Notes under the pieces: model-generated
What the model was told of the DNA's origin: nothing
Databases searched by the model: none
The model's input: the letters and a program-made list of their open reading frames with translations, nothing else
NCBI RefSeq assembly: GCF_008704535.1
Contig: NZ_CP023701.1
Location: forward strand, 1-64,000
Length of the DNA: 64,000 bases
Direction: 5' to 3'
From: Streptomyces subrutilus
GTDB lineage: Bacteria; Actinomycetota; Actinomycetes; Streptomycetales; Streptomycetaceae
In this document: positions 36,572 to 44,822 of the stretch, piece after piece
How the letters are laid out: each line of letters starts with the position of its first letter
Position numbering within the stretch: position 1 is the stretch's first letter
Translations under genes and position numbers: made by a program

Positions 36572-36687
36572 CAGCGCATCTCCGTCGCGAAATACTGGGC
36601 CGCCTTGCCGAGAATATCCCGCTCTTCCTCGAGCTCACGGATCCTCTTCCGTGCGGCGGCCAGCTCCGCCTGGACGGCGTCCCCGCT
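36572..36687 (-). pseudogene. IS3 OrfA, 3' part
   Basis: Encodes the helical tail (SGDAVQAELAAARKRIRELE, RDILGKAAQYFATEMRW) that normally ends OrfA. The rest lies at 39097-39279 on the other side of two inserted elements. Confidence 0.8.
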
Positions 36688-36704
36688 AGGCGCTGTTTCC
36701 CGGA

Positions 36705-37170
36705 TCATGTGCGGAGCCAGATGATGAGGGCTGCGAGGGTGACGGTGCCGAGGTAGATGTGGGCGCGTTTCTCGTAGCGGGTGGCGACGGCGCGGAAGCC
36801 CTTGAGGCGGTTGATGGTTCGTTCGACGGTGTTGCGTTTCTTGTATCGCTCGCTGTCGAAGCCGGTGGGCCGGCCGCCGCGTGAACCGCGGTTCTTGCGG
36901 TGTCTTTGCTGGTCGAGGCGTTCGGGGATGGTGTGGCGGATTCCGCGTCGTCGCAGGTAGCGGCGGTTCTTCCGGGATGTGTAGGCCTTGTCGGCCAGGA
37001 CATGGTCGGGCCGGGTGCGGGGTCTTCCGACTCCGATACGGGGTACGGCGACATGCTCCAGGACACGCTCGAACTGTGGCCCGTCGCCGTAGTGTCCGGG
37101 TGTCAGGACGAGGGCGAGAGGCCTGCATCGCCCGTCCGCGGCGAGGTGGATCTTGGTGGGAATCCGCCGC
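36705..37170 (-). CDS. IS5-family transposase, C-terminal frame
   Basis: In its frame from about 37170 it reads RRIPTKIHLAADGRCRPLAL, VLADKAYTSRKNRRYLRRRG (second Asp) and KKRNTVERTINRLKGFRAVA (Glu), the D and E of the DDE site, and ends ALIIWLRT. It has no start of its own; expression needs frameshifting from the upstream frame. Relative to the expected RSRGGFTTKIHL junction a base appears lost near 37155, so the element may be defective. Confidence 0.75.
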
Positions 37171-37179
37171 GGGAGCGTC

Positions 37180-37635
37180 TCAGGCACTCGCCGATCTGAC
37201 CACTTCCTCGAGCCGGACCACCAGTCTCCGCAACACCGGATCGACCGGGTTCGTCCCCCGAACGTGCCCCTTTTGAGGATCGGTGGCCGGCGGCGCCTTC
37301 CTCGCGCCGGCGGCGTGCTGGTGGGCCCGCACTGCTGTCGAGTCCACCGGCACGTCCCAGTCGATCCGGCCCGCAGCGTCCTCGGCGGCCTGGATCCGAG
37401 AAAGCAGCATCGTCCATGTTCCGTCAGCTGACCAGCGGTGATGGCGTTTGTAGACGGTTTCCCACGGCCCGAACCGCTCCGGCAGATCCCGCCACTGCAC
37501 ACCGGTCCGGACCCGGTAGAGCACCCCGTTGATGACCCGCCGGTGATCACTCCACCGGCCCCCACGAGCACCACCAGGAGGCAGGAACGACACCAGCCGG
37601 TCCCACTCCGCGTTCGTCAGATCCCCACGACCCAT
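37180..37635 (-). CDS. IS5-family transposase, N-terminal frame
   Basis: 151 residues from ATG 37635 (MGRGDLTNAEWDRLVSFLPP). DUF4096-type N-terminus (NGVLYRVRTGVQWRDLPERF, WETVYKRHHRWSADGTW) and the first catalytic Asp in DWDVPVDSTAVRAHQHAAG. Stops at 37180, where the partner frame takes over. Confidence 0.8.
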   Translation of the reverse strand: MGRGDLTNAEWDRLVSFLPPGGARGGRWSDHRRVINGVLYRVRTGVQWRDLPERFGPWETVYKRHHRWSADGTWTMLLSRIQAAEDAAGRIDWDVPVDSTAVRAHQHAAGARKAPPATDPQKGHVRGTNPVDPVLRRLVVRLEEVVRSASA

Positions 37636-37694
37636 ACGGCAAGCCTGACCCCAACACCCCACTCACGTCAGGAGATCCGAGAAACAGCGCCTAG

Positions 37695-39092
37695 TACTGC
37701 AACGGTGCCTGCTGTGACTGATGGCCAGGTCAGGGGCTGTGTCCGCGTCGCTTGTAGTGACTGGTGCGGGCTTGGTGTTGTCGTCGTCGGCGCCAGGTCG
37801 ACCAGTGCAGGATGTGCTCGACGGGCGTGGGGCGGCGGTCGGTGAGGCGGGTGATCAGGCGTCGGATCTCGGCGAGGCTGAGGTGGATGAGCTGGGAGGA
37901 TCCGTTTCTGCTTTCCCGGTATCCAGCTCGCGGGCTCGCAGGACGGTCAGGCAGGCGTGGGCGGCCATGGCGAGGGTCATGTGGCGGTGCCAGCCGGGAT
38001 AGCGGCGGACCTGGTAGTCGTCCAGGCCGCATTCCTGCTTCGCGGTCTGAAAGCATTCCTCGATGGCCCACCGGCTGCCCGCGACACGTATCAGCTGGTC
38101 GAGGGTGGTTCCTGCGGGGCAGTAGGCGATGTGGTAGGAGATCTCGTCGGGCCGGTGGACGCTGCGGCGGGCGATCACCCAGTGCCGGCGATCCTCGCGG
38201 TGCCAGGGCCGCACCTCGACGCGAGCCCAGTCGTAGACCCGCTGGCCGTGGGCTCCCGCTCCGCAGGAACGACGCTTCCACTTCTGCCGGGCAAGGCCGG
38301 TGAACAGGTCGTGGACAGGGTGGTCGAGGGCCCAGCGGGTGACGACGGTGTCGTGCCGGGTGGTGGCCATGACGTGGAAGACGTCCGCCTGCTCGAGCTC
38401 GAACCGCCAGCCCTTGGAGAAGCCGTAGGCGGCATCCGCGGTCACCCAACCGAACGGGATCTTGTCCGCGATGGCTTTGCGGACCATCGCCTTGGCCATG
38501 GCCACCTTCGTCTCGAACGCCGCCTCGTCACTGATGCCGGCCCGACGACACCGCTCGCGGTCATCCGTCCAGGAAGTAGGCAGATACAGGCGGCGGTCGA
38601 TCAACGTTCTATCTCGGTCGGTGGCATAGCCGAGGAACACGCCGACCTGGCAGTTCTCCGTCCGTCCGGCGGTGCCGGAGTACTGCCGCTGAACGCCGGC
38701 CGACCGCGTTCCCTTCTTCAGGAATCCGGTGTCGTCCACGATCAGGACCGCCTCGCGATCCCCGAGGTTCTCGATCACGTAGTCACGGACGTCGTCGAGG
38801 GCCTCGTCAGCGTCCCACTCGATGCGGTTCAGCATCCGCTGGATACGGTCCGGACCGTCATGACCGGCCTGTTCTGCCACGGTCCAGCCGTTCTTGCGTT
38901 GCAGCGGAGCAATCAGTCCTCGCATATAGGCCAGTGCCGACTCACGCGGCTCCGACCTGCTGAAACGGTGCACGAACCGCTCGTGCACCGCGTCCAGTTC
39001 ACGTGCCCACAACCTGACACCAGCAAGGTCCCCACCCATACCCACACCAACGACCAACCTGGCCATCAGTCACAGCAGGCACCGTTGCAGTA
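37695..39092 (-). mobile_element. IS701-family element with 36-bp perfect inverted repeats
   Basis: Begins TACTGCAACGGTGCCTGCTG and ends with its complement (arms 37695-37730 and 39057-39092 are identical over 36 bases). Both sides are flanked by CTAG (37691-37694, 39093-39096), the 4-base target duplication typical of this family. It sits exactly at the right end of the IS5 element. Confidence 0.9.
37855..39039 (-). CDS. IS701-family transposase
   Basis: 394 residues from ATG 39039; an ATG at 39066 lies inside the inverted repeat and is less likely. DDE domain: first Asp in AVLIVDDTGFLKKGTRSAGV, second in FGWVTADAAYGFSKGWRFEL, Glu in RVAGSRWAIEECFQTAKQEC. N-terminal segment MRGLIAPLQRKNGWTVAEQA is the usual family start. 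Complete and probably active. Confidence 0.9.
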   Translation of the reverse strand: MGGDLAGVRLWARELDAVHERFVHRFSRSEPRESALAYMRGLIAPLQRKNGWTVAEQAGHDGPDRIQRMLNRIEWDADEALDDVRDYVIENLGDREAVLIVDDTGFLKKGTRSAGVQRQYSGTAGRTENCQVGVFLGYATDRDRTLIDRRLYLPTSWTDDRERCRRAGISDEAAFETKVAMAKAMVRKAIADKIPFGWVTADAAYGFSKGWRFELEQADVFHVMATTRHDTVVTRWALDHPVHDLFTGLARQKWKRRSCGAGAHGQRVYDWARVEVRPWHREDRRHWVIARRSVHRPDEISYHIAYCPAGTTLDQLIRVAGSRWAIEECFQTAKQECGLDDYQVRRYPGWHRHMTLAMAAHACLTVLRARELDTGKAETDPPSSSTSASPRSDA

Positions 39093-39096
39093 CTAG

Positions 39097-39279
39097 ACTG
39101 CGCAGCGGCCGGCGGTGCGGAGTGGGCGCCGGGCCGGGCCGTCGGCGGCCCGGATCCAATTCCGCAGCGGTTGCGGTGTTCACCCCGAGATCGCCGGCGA
39201 CCGACTTGATCGTCGCTCCCGGCCTCGACCGGTACAACGCGACCGCGTCCGCCTTAAACTCGGCGGGACAGTGCCTCAT
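39097..39279 (-). pseudogene. IS3 OrfA, 5' part
   Basis: Begins MRHCPAEFKADAVALYRSRP then GATIKSVAGDLGVNTAT. A frameshift near 39165 moves the following LRNWIRAADG into another frame, so orfA was damaged beyond the insertions. Confidence 0.75.
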
Positions 39280-39354
39280 CCCCACCGGGACTCCGTTCCC
39301 CTGGACCATCAAGATCCAAGTCTCTCCGACGTCCAAAATCCGGGGCCAGGGCCC

Positions 39355-39671
39355 CGGGCTGCTTCCACCCGGTTGTCGTCATGCTGAATGACTTGCGCCT
39401 GGTCCAGGAACGTACGGATCGCCTCTTCGCCACCCAGCAGCGCCTGCTCGGCCGTCTCCGTGATGCCAGGCCCGCCGGTTTCCCAGTAGTCGACGATCTG
39501 CCGACGTACCTCTGCCGGGGCAGGCGGCACTTCGGCCGCGAACGCGGTGGGCGCGCCCAGTAGACCTGACAAGAGACCGGCGGACAATAGCGCGCTCAGT
39601 GCGCGCCGGTGGGCCGAAGCCCGCTGGGATACTCCCGTGATAGCTGTCCGGGAGTGCATTCGCCGTTTCAC
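39355..39671 (-). pseudogene. ALF-repeat toxin, second copy, truncated after about 105 residues
   Basis: From GTG 39671 (GGGGA 6 bases upstream) it encodes a signal peptide (LSALLSAGLLSGLLGAPTAF) and the first ALF unit (ITETAEQALLGGEEAIRTFL, QAQVIQHDDNRVEAA). This parallels residues 1-100 of the intact toxin at 34718. The IS3 element then cuts it off; everything downstream, including coiled coils, HINT and toxin, is missing and the other side of the IS is not its continuation. Confidence 0.85.
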
Positions 39672-40059
39672 GGCAATCCCCAATGATTAGAATATCAAAT
39701 GATGGCAGGGTCGAGTTATCGAGAACCTCGCGCTACAGCCGCCCCGGAGCCTCCGCGGGGAGGCCTGCTACACGGAGCCGCATGATCGTACAGTCGCCCA
39801 ACCACTGGGTCACACCGGGGCGTACAAAAATTTGCTGACGCATCTCACGGGGCGACCGTTGATCCATTAAGTCCGTTTCATGGCGATATCTTCTACCTCG
39901 ATTCCCCGTGCAGGCGAATGGTTGTACAGGCGCAGTGAATTAGCACCTGAGATGTTGATCACGTTCCCCGGCCCGGGGTCGCAATCTTCGATGTGATTCA
40001 ATCTGCTGAAATCTGACGGGATCTTTATGTCTCGTCCCTGCATTTTCGAGAGGGCCACA
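39672..40059. promoter_or_regulatory. Divergent control region, second copy
   Basis: Shares GAGATGTTGATCACG (39949) and GTGATTCAATCTGCTGAAAT (39994) with the first locus (35000 and 35049). Elsewhere the two intergenic regions differ. Confidence 0.5.
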
Positions 40060-40557
40060 ATGGCTATATCCCGTGCGCGTAAGACCCTGTTCGTTGGTCT
40101 CGCTTCGGTGTTCACGGCGACCACCGCGGCCATCGGTGTCGCCTACGCCGTCCCCGCAACCGTCGCCGCGACGGCAGCCGATGAGATGCCTTACGCGATC
40201 GAGGACTTCGCCTACCCGGACGCCGCGAAGATCGAGGCCGAGAAGGCCATCGTCCTCAAGCGCGGCGACGGCAACATCGTCCTCCAGGCCTGCGACGGCA
40301 CCGAGGACATCACCATCAACACGCGCTCTGGGCAGAAGGACTACTGCTTCGACCTCAAGGCCAAGAGCGGCTACCTCACTCTCTCGGTCCCCAAGGCATA
40401 CGGCATCTGGACCAGCGACGCCCCGGTGAAGAGCACCATCGAGGCAGATGGCAAGACCACCGTCATCGACGCTCCCGCCAACGACTTCACCAGCTACGGC
40501 GAAGCAACTGCCGAACGCACACCCGCCACTCTTATCGAGCTGCGCGTCAACAGCTGA
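40060..40557 (+). CDS. Small secreted β-rich protein, copy 2
   Basis: 165 residues from ATG 40060 (GAGGGCCACA upstream). Very similar to the 35114 copy over the whole length: same signal peptide (LFVGLASVFTATTAAIGVAY), EMPYAIEDFAYPDAAKIEAE and cysteines at LQACDGT and KDYCFDL. Differences cluster near the C-terminus. Function unknown. It lies 134 bases upstream of the pseudoprotease gene. Confidence 0.75.
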   Translation: MAISRARKTLFVGLASVFTATTAAIGVAYAVPATVAATAADEMPYAIEDFAYPDAAKIEAEKAIVLKRGDGNIVLQACDGTEDITINTRSGQKDYCFDLKAKSGYLTLSVPKAYGIWTSDAPVKSTIEADGKTTVIDAPANDFTSYGEATAERTPATLIELRVNS

Positions 40558-40691
40558 CAGCTGTTCAATTTTTTCTTCTTCAAGGCACTTGGCATGTCTG
40601 AAGCCGCATTGCCGGCCGACCGCTGTACCAGCACCTCAGCCATGCTGCCGCCGGTGCCCGCCGACCCACCCCCATGAGAAAAGACGTTCGC

Positions 40692-42326
40692 ATGTCTGCA
40701 CCCCGTCCGCGCGCCGCGTGGATCACCACCACCGTCGCCACCACTCTCGCCGGCGGCCTCCTCGCCACCGGGGCCGCTTCCGCCGTCGTCGGCATCCCCG
40801 GGACCTCCGGCCAGCACGCCTACACGGCCCGCGTGAACGTCGGCGAGGGTGACACCGCCCGCGGTTGCTCAGGTGTTCTCGTCGGTGCCGATTGGGTCCT
40901 CAGCGCCGCCAGTTGCTTCGCCGACAAGCCCGGTGACGTCCTCCCGGCCGGCAAGCCTAAGCTGAAGGCCACCGCGACCCTCGGCACGACGGTCCTCGAA
41001 GTCACGGAGCTCGTGCCCCGCACCGACCGCGACGCGGTCCTGGCCAAGCTCGCGAAGCCGGTCACCGGCATAGTCCCGGCCAAGGTCGCCTCCGCGGCGC
41101 CCGCCCAGGGGGCGAACCTCATGCTCGCCGGATTCGGCCGCACCAAGACCGAGTGGGTACCGGGCAAGCTGCACACCGGTGCGTTCACCCTCGCCTCCAC
41201 CGGCGCGGCCTCGTACGCGCTGAACAGCAAGGGCGGCACCACCGACACCGTCTGCCAGGGCGACGCCGGAGGCCCCGTCCTCAACGGCCAGGGCGAGATC
41301 ACTGCGTTGGCCAGCCGGTCCTGGCAGGGCGGCTGCCTGGGCACCGCCGCCACGGAGACCCGCACCAACGCCATCGCCGCACGCGTCGACGACCTGCGGG
41401 ACTGGATCGACACCAACCGGGCCCGTGCGTCCGGGTGGAAGACGCAGGCCTTCGTGCAGGCCGGGAGCAGCGTGTACCAGGCCGTCCGGCTGCCGGACGG
41501 CTCCTGGACCGGGTTCTCCGACCTTCAGGCCAAGGTCGCCAGCCTCGGCGGGGTGCGTTCCTCGGCCGTCGCAGGCGTCAACGGCGACACACACGTGCTG
41601 GCCATCAGCAACAGCGCCGGCCTCTACCACACGGTGCGCCGGGAGAACGGCTCCTGGGACGGCTTCGGGGACGTCTTCAGCGCCGCCGGCACCCTCGGCA
41701 AGCTCACACAGGTCTCGGCCGTGTCCATCGGCTACGAGCTGCACGTCGTGGCCGTCGCAGACGGCAAGGCCCTCCACACCGTCCGCAACGCCGCGGGCGA
41801 GTGGACCCCGTTCCGTGACGTCACCAGCGGATCCGTCGCCAACGTGACGGCCGCGGCGACCGCCAGCGTCCGGGGCGAGCTCCAGGTCGGCATCGTCAGC
41901 GGTGGCAAGGCATACCACAGCATTCGCCAGACCAACGGGAACTGGCTGGGCTGGGGCAACGTCGCCCAGGCTGCCGGCGCCACCGGCCCCATCACCTCGA
42001 TCGGCATGGCCGGGAGCGGCGACGAGACCCACTTCGTCATCGCCGCCGACGCCGGGACCCGTCAGTACCACACCATCCGCAACTTCAACGGCACCTGGAG
42101 CGCCTTCGGCGAGCTGAAGGACGTCCTGGGCACGGTGACCGCCAAGTCCGTCTCCGCGGCCACCGTCAACGGAGAGATCCAGGTGACCGCCACCACCGCC
42201 GACGGCAAGCTCCTGCACACCACCCGCCACGCCAACCGGACCTGGGACGCGCCCGTGACGGTGCCGCTGCTGGGCCTGCCCGCAGCCCCCGGCAGCCTGG
42301 CGACCACCGCCACCTACACCGGCTGA
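40692..42326 (+). CDS. Secreted trypsin-fold pseudoprotease with C-terminal repeats
   Basis: 544 residues from ATG 40692. Signal peptide about 1-30 (AWITTTVATTLAGGLLATGA). The S1 domain (about 35-245) keeps the fold: GCSGVLVGADWVLSAASCF, TDRDAVLAKLAKPV, LMLAGFGRTKTEW, VCQGDAGGPVLNGQG. The catalytic His is Ser 74 and the catalytic Ser is Ala 192; only Asp 114 remains, so proteolysis is not expected. The C-terminal half (about 250-535) is repeats of about 45-60 residues (YQAVRLPDGSWTGFSDLQAK, YHTVRRENGSWDGFGDVFSA, YHTIRNFNGTWSAFGELKD) like tectonin/PLL-type β-propeller lectins. A secreted binding protein is the best reading. Confidence 0.82.
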   Translation: MSAPRPRAAWITTTVATTLAGGLLATGAASAVVGIPGTSGQHAYTARVNVGEGDTARGCSGVLVGADWVLSAASCFADKPGDVLPAGKPKLKATATLGTTVLEVTELVPRTDRDAVLAKLAKPVTGIVPAKVASAAPAQGANLMLAGFGRTKTEWVPGKLHTGAFTLASTGAASYALNSKGGTTDTVCQGDAGGPVLNGQGEITALASRSWQGGCLGTAATETRTNAIAARVDDLRDWIDTNRARASGWKTQAFVQAGSSVYQAVRLPDGSWTGFSDLQAKVASLGGVRSSAVAGVNGDTHVLAISNSAGLYHTVRRENGSWDGFGDVFSAAGTLGKLTQVSAVSIGYELHVVAVADGKALHTVRNAAGEWTPFRDVTSGSVANVTAAATASVRGELQVGIVSGGKAYHSIRQTNGNWLGWGNVAQAAGATGPITSIGMAGSGDETHFVIAADAGTRQYHTIRNFNGTWSAFGELKDVLGTVTAKSVSAATVNGEIQVTATTADGKLLHTTRHANRTWDAPVTVPLLGLPAAPGSLATTATYTG

Positions 42327-42341
42327 CCGTATCGCTCGTCG

Positions 42342-42384
42342 GGCCCCGCCCGTATCAGGACCTGATCTTGATACGGGCGGGGCC
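42342..42384. terminator. Strong hairpin after the pseudoprotease gene
   Basis: GGCCCCGCCCGTATCA and TGATACGGGCGGGGCC form a perfect 16-bp stem with an 11-base loop, 15 bases after the stop. Confidence 0.9.
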
Positions 42385-43120
42385 TTCGGCGTGTCGGACG
42401 GTGTCCGGCGCCCTCGATGCCGGACACAGTCGGCAGCGGCCGACGTGTGCCCGGGGGACGCACTGCATCGCACCCGACGCTCAGCACCGGCTTCCGGCTC
42501 GCGGTGCGGGTCCGGCTGCTCAACGCGGTTGGCTCGCTGGTCGTCCTCGCGCACCGGGTGCGCTACGGACGGGGCGTCGTCGCGGTCGGCTTACTTCTGC
42601 GTACTCGCTCCGGCTCCGTCTCCGCCCTTCGTGAAGGCGTCCTGCAGGTGGCGCAGTTGCTCGCTCACCGGCTCTGCAGATCGTGGCCCGGCCTGGCGGC
42701 GAGATCGGTGCAGCAGATCCCGCCACCGGGGTTCCGCTCCGGCAGCGGTCCCACCGTGGCGCCGTGCTCTTGGCGCTCGACGGCAACCTGGAACGCACCG
42801 AGACGGCCTTGGCCGTGCAGTTCTCCTTGCCGCCGAGGGCATCGGACTGGCGGGCTCCCTCATGGGTGGTCTGCCCATGACGACAGCGCCCGCCGAACTC
42901 CACCGGCTCTTCCGCATCCACGTGCCCGTGCTCGACGAGGACCGCCGGATGACGCCCGGAGGCGAAGCGGCCACAGACCCTCTTCGCCCGCGGCGAACTC
43001 CTGCCCACCGGATCCTGACGGGTCGACAGGCACTGCGGCGCAGCAGAACACCGAGGAGAGGAAAGTGGCAGGGCGAGGACGTTCGCGCTCATCGGGGCGG
43101 GGGTCGGCGGGCTGCAGCCG
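42385..43120. other. Decayed gene region
   Basis: No intact gene. Plus strand about 42683-42995 reads LQIVARPGGEIGAADPATGV and HRGAVLLALDGNLERTETAL, then in another frame AAEGIGLAGSLMGGLPMTTA and LFRIHVPVLDEDRRMTPGGE. This is one frameshifted gene of unknown family. On the minus strand near 42591-42680, SEQLRHLQDAFTKGGDGAGA looks like another small C-terminal fragment. Confidence 0.45.
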
Positions 43121-43537
43121 CTACGTGCCGGCCGGCCGCGGCTTGGTCGGGCGCAGGGCGGCGGCCAGGTGGCGGCGGGCTCCGCGGAGGGACAGCGCGG
43201 TGGGCGCGGCGACGGCGAGTGCGAGGAACGTCCAGCAGTACAGGACCGCGAGCTCGCCGTCGTTCTGCATCGGGAGGAGTCGGTCGGGCTGGTGCTCGGT
43301 GAAGTAGGCGTAGGCCATGACGCCGGAGCACAGCGGGGCCGCGGGCCGGATGAGGAGGGCGCCGCCGGTGAGTCCGATAAGTCCGGCCCACCAGTAGGGC
43401 CACAGGCCCGTCGGGACGGGGCCGTCGCCGATCACGCCGAAGAGCTTGGCGACGCCGTGGCAGGCGAAGAGGGAACCGGTGACGATGCGGAGGAGGCCCA
43501 GCAGGTGGCCGTCGCCGGGGCGGGGAGGGTGGGGCAT
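43121..43537 (-). CDS. DoxX-family membrane protein
   Basis: 138 residues, ATG 43537. Four transmembrane segments: LLGLLRIVTGSLFACHGVAK, PYWWAGLIGLTGGALLI, PLCSGVMAYAYFTEH, and LYCWTFLALAVAAPTALSL. The HGVAKLFG motif after helix 1 is typical of DoxX/DoxD-like proteins, which are linked to membrane quinone or thiol redox chemistry in some bacteria. It starts 15 bases after the cupredoxin stop; the pair is probably one operon. Confidence 0.8.
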   Translation of the reverse strand: MPHPPRPGDGHLLGLLRIVTGSLFACHGVAKLFGVIGDGPVPTGLWPYWWAGLIGLTGGALLIRPAAPLCSGVMAYAYFTEHQPDRLLPMQNDGELAVLYCWTFLALAVAAPTALSLRGARRHLAAALRPTKPRPAGT

Positions 43538-43552
43538 GGTCGCATCCCGGGG

Positions 43553-43942
43553 TCAATGGATTGTGAGGGTGCCGGACATGAACTGGTGGATGGTGCAGAT
43601 GTAGGAGTACGTGCCGCGGGTGCGGGGCGCCGTGAAGGTGGCGCTGCGGCCGGCCTTGATCGTTTTGGTGTCGAAGGCGGCGCGGCCGGTGCCGGTGCCG
43701 GTGCCGGTGTGCGGGGCAGTGTCCTGGTTGACGACCGTGACGACGGTGCCAGGGGCCACGCTGAGCGAGCCGGGGCCGAAGCCGAAGGCCTTGATCGTGA
43801 TCCGTGCGGCCGGTGCGGACTGGGCGGGTGCGGACTGGGCGCCGGCGGGCGCAAGGCAGACACCGACCAGGGCGGCCGCGGCGCACGCGGCGCGGACGGC
43901 CACCGAGCGCAGCGGGTGGGAGGCGGGTTTGAGCAGCAGCAT
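43553..43942 (-). CDS. Secreted cupredoxin (blue-copper-like)
   Basis: 129 residues from ATG 43942 (AAGGGC upstream); the frame is open to 44089 but that part lacks a signal sequence. Signal peptide about 1-38 (VAVRAACAAAALVGVCLAPA). The plastocyanin-like domain has strands ITIKAFGFGPGSLSVAPG and VVTVVNQDTAPHTGTG. Its type-1 copper ligands are His (TAPHT), Cys, His and Met in YICTIHQFMSGTLTI. Likely a periplasm-facing or extracellular copper electron carrier. Upstream of DoxX in the same direction. Confidence 0.85.
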   Translation of the reverse strand: MLLLKPASHPLRSVAVRAACAAAALVGVCLAPAGAQSAPAQSAPAARITIKAFGFGPGSLSVAPGTVVTVVNQDTAPHTGTGTGTGRAAFDTKTIKAGRSATFTAPRTRGTYSYICTIHQFMSGTLTIH

Positions 43943-44091
43943 GGCGCATCGGCCCTTCGCGGGGCGGGGAGGCCGAGGGGGTCGGCCGTGTGGTGGAGGG
44001 AGCCGGGGCTCCTGGGGCCGGGTGGCGTGACGGCGGGCACGGTCGCGGCACCCGGCTCGGGGTCGGTGGGTCGGTCCGTGGGTCGGCAAGG

Positions 44092-44560
44092 TCAGACGGT
44101 GAAGAGGGTGAGCTTGGCGGCCTTGTCCGTCTGAAGGCGTCCGGTACGGGGTATTCGCCGAGGACGAAGTGCAGGATCGCGGCGTGCATGGCCTCGACGG
44201 GTGCGATGCTCGCGCCGGTCCTGATGCCGGCCGGGCCGGGGACGTTGCCGGCCGCGAACAGGTACGTCTACGCGGCCTGGTCCTCCAGGGCGAGCGCCAG
44301 GCGGGCGACGGCCCCGATGTCCTTCGCCTGGCCGAGAGCCTTGAGGGTGGCGGGTTGGTTGGACAGCGGCACTCCCGTGATCGCGGGCCGGCCCGCTCCC
44401 GTCAGCACCGCGTTCCATGCCTTGGCGTGTGCGGCGTGCTGGTCCATGGCCGTCTTCGCGAAGGTGCCGACGGCGGGCGGCACCTTGCCGAGCTTGCCGG
44501 CGCTGGCCGCCTTCAGCGCGGCGCCGTAGGCGCCCACGGCCTGGTTCTCCGGCGCAGCGG
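44092..44560 (-). pseudogene. Ferritin-like protein, nonsense and frameshift mutations
   Basis: Reads AVGAYGAALKAASAGKLGKV, FAKTAMDQHAAHAKAWNAVL and LKALGQAKDIGAVARLALAL. An in-frame TAG at 44269-44271 sits where Gln is expected (EDQAA-stop-TYLFAAGN). It then continues IAPVEAMHAAILHFVLGEYP. A frameshift after VPDAF puts QTDKAAKLTLFTV in another frame. The MDQHAAHxKAWN and PVEAxHAAIL helices match the ferritin-like (DUF4439-type) family. The N-terminus is also missing. It lies just upstream of the cupredoxin gene and was probably its operon partner. Confidence 0.7.
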
Positions 44561-44822
44561 CCAGCGCTCGACCGGTTCTCCTTCGCCATGGTGGCAACCT
44601 TGGAAGAGTCGCTGATGGTCCTGCGTCCCCGCGCCGTACCTTCACCGGCCGACGAGGCGTCGACATGAGTGCCGGTTCGGCGGGGTGCCGTCCCGCCGGG
44701 CCCGACATGCCGCCTCCTGGGGCAGTGGAGTTGCCTTCGAGTCCGCTCGAAGGTGTTGGCTGGTGGGAGAGCACCGCGACGTGCCGACCGTACGGACGGC
44801 GAGTTTCCCTGAGGAGCACACC

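Larger units (their letters stand above)
36689..37691 (-). mobile_element. IS5-family element inside the IS3 copy
   Basis: 1003 bases with inverted ends GGCGCTGTTTCCCGGATC / complement GGCGCTGTTTCTCGGATC. Flanks read CTA on the left and TAG on the right, a TA duplication. Two minus-strand frames (37180-37635 and 36705-37170) together make a DDE transposase. Confidence 0.85.
35641..39354 (-). mobile_element. IS3-family element, second copy, split by two other insertion sequences
   Basis: Ends match those of the 28543 copy: left GGGCCTTGACCTCGGATTCT at 35641, right complement GGGCCCTGGCCCCGGATTTT ending at 39354. Its orfB (35669-36571) is intact. Its orfA is cut at 36688 by an IS5-family element (36689-37691), directly followed by an IS701-family element (37695-39092); orfA resumes at 39097. 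Without the inserts it would be about 1.3 kb. Confidence 0.85.

Noticed and set aside
42391..43302. 303- and 296-residue plus-strand frames
   Set aside because: Each joins unrelated fragments; the coding-like parts lie in two different frames, so the region is treated as decayed.
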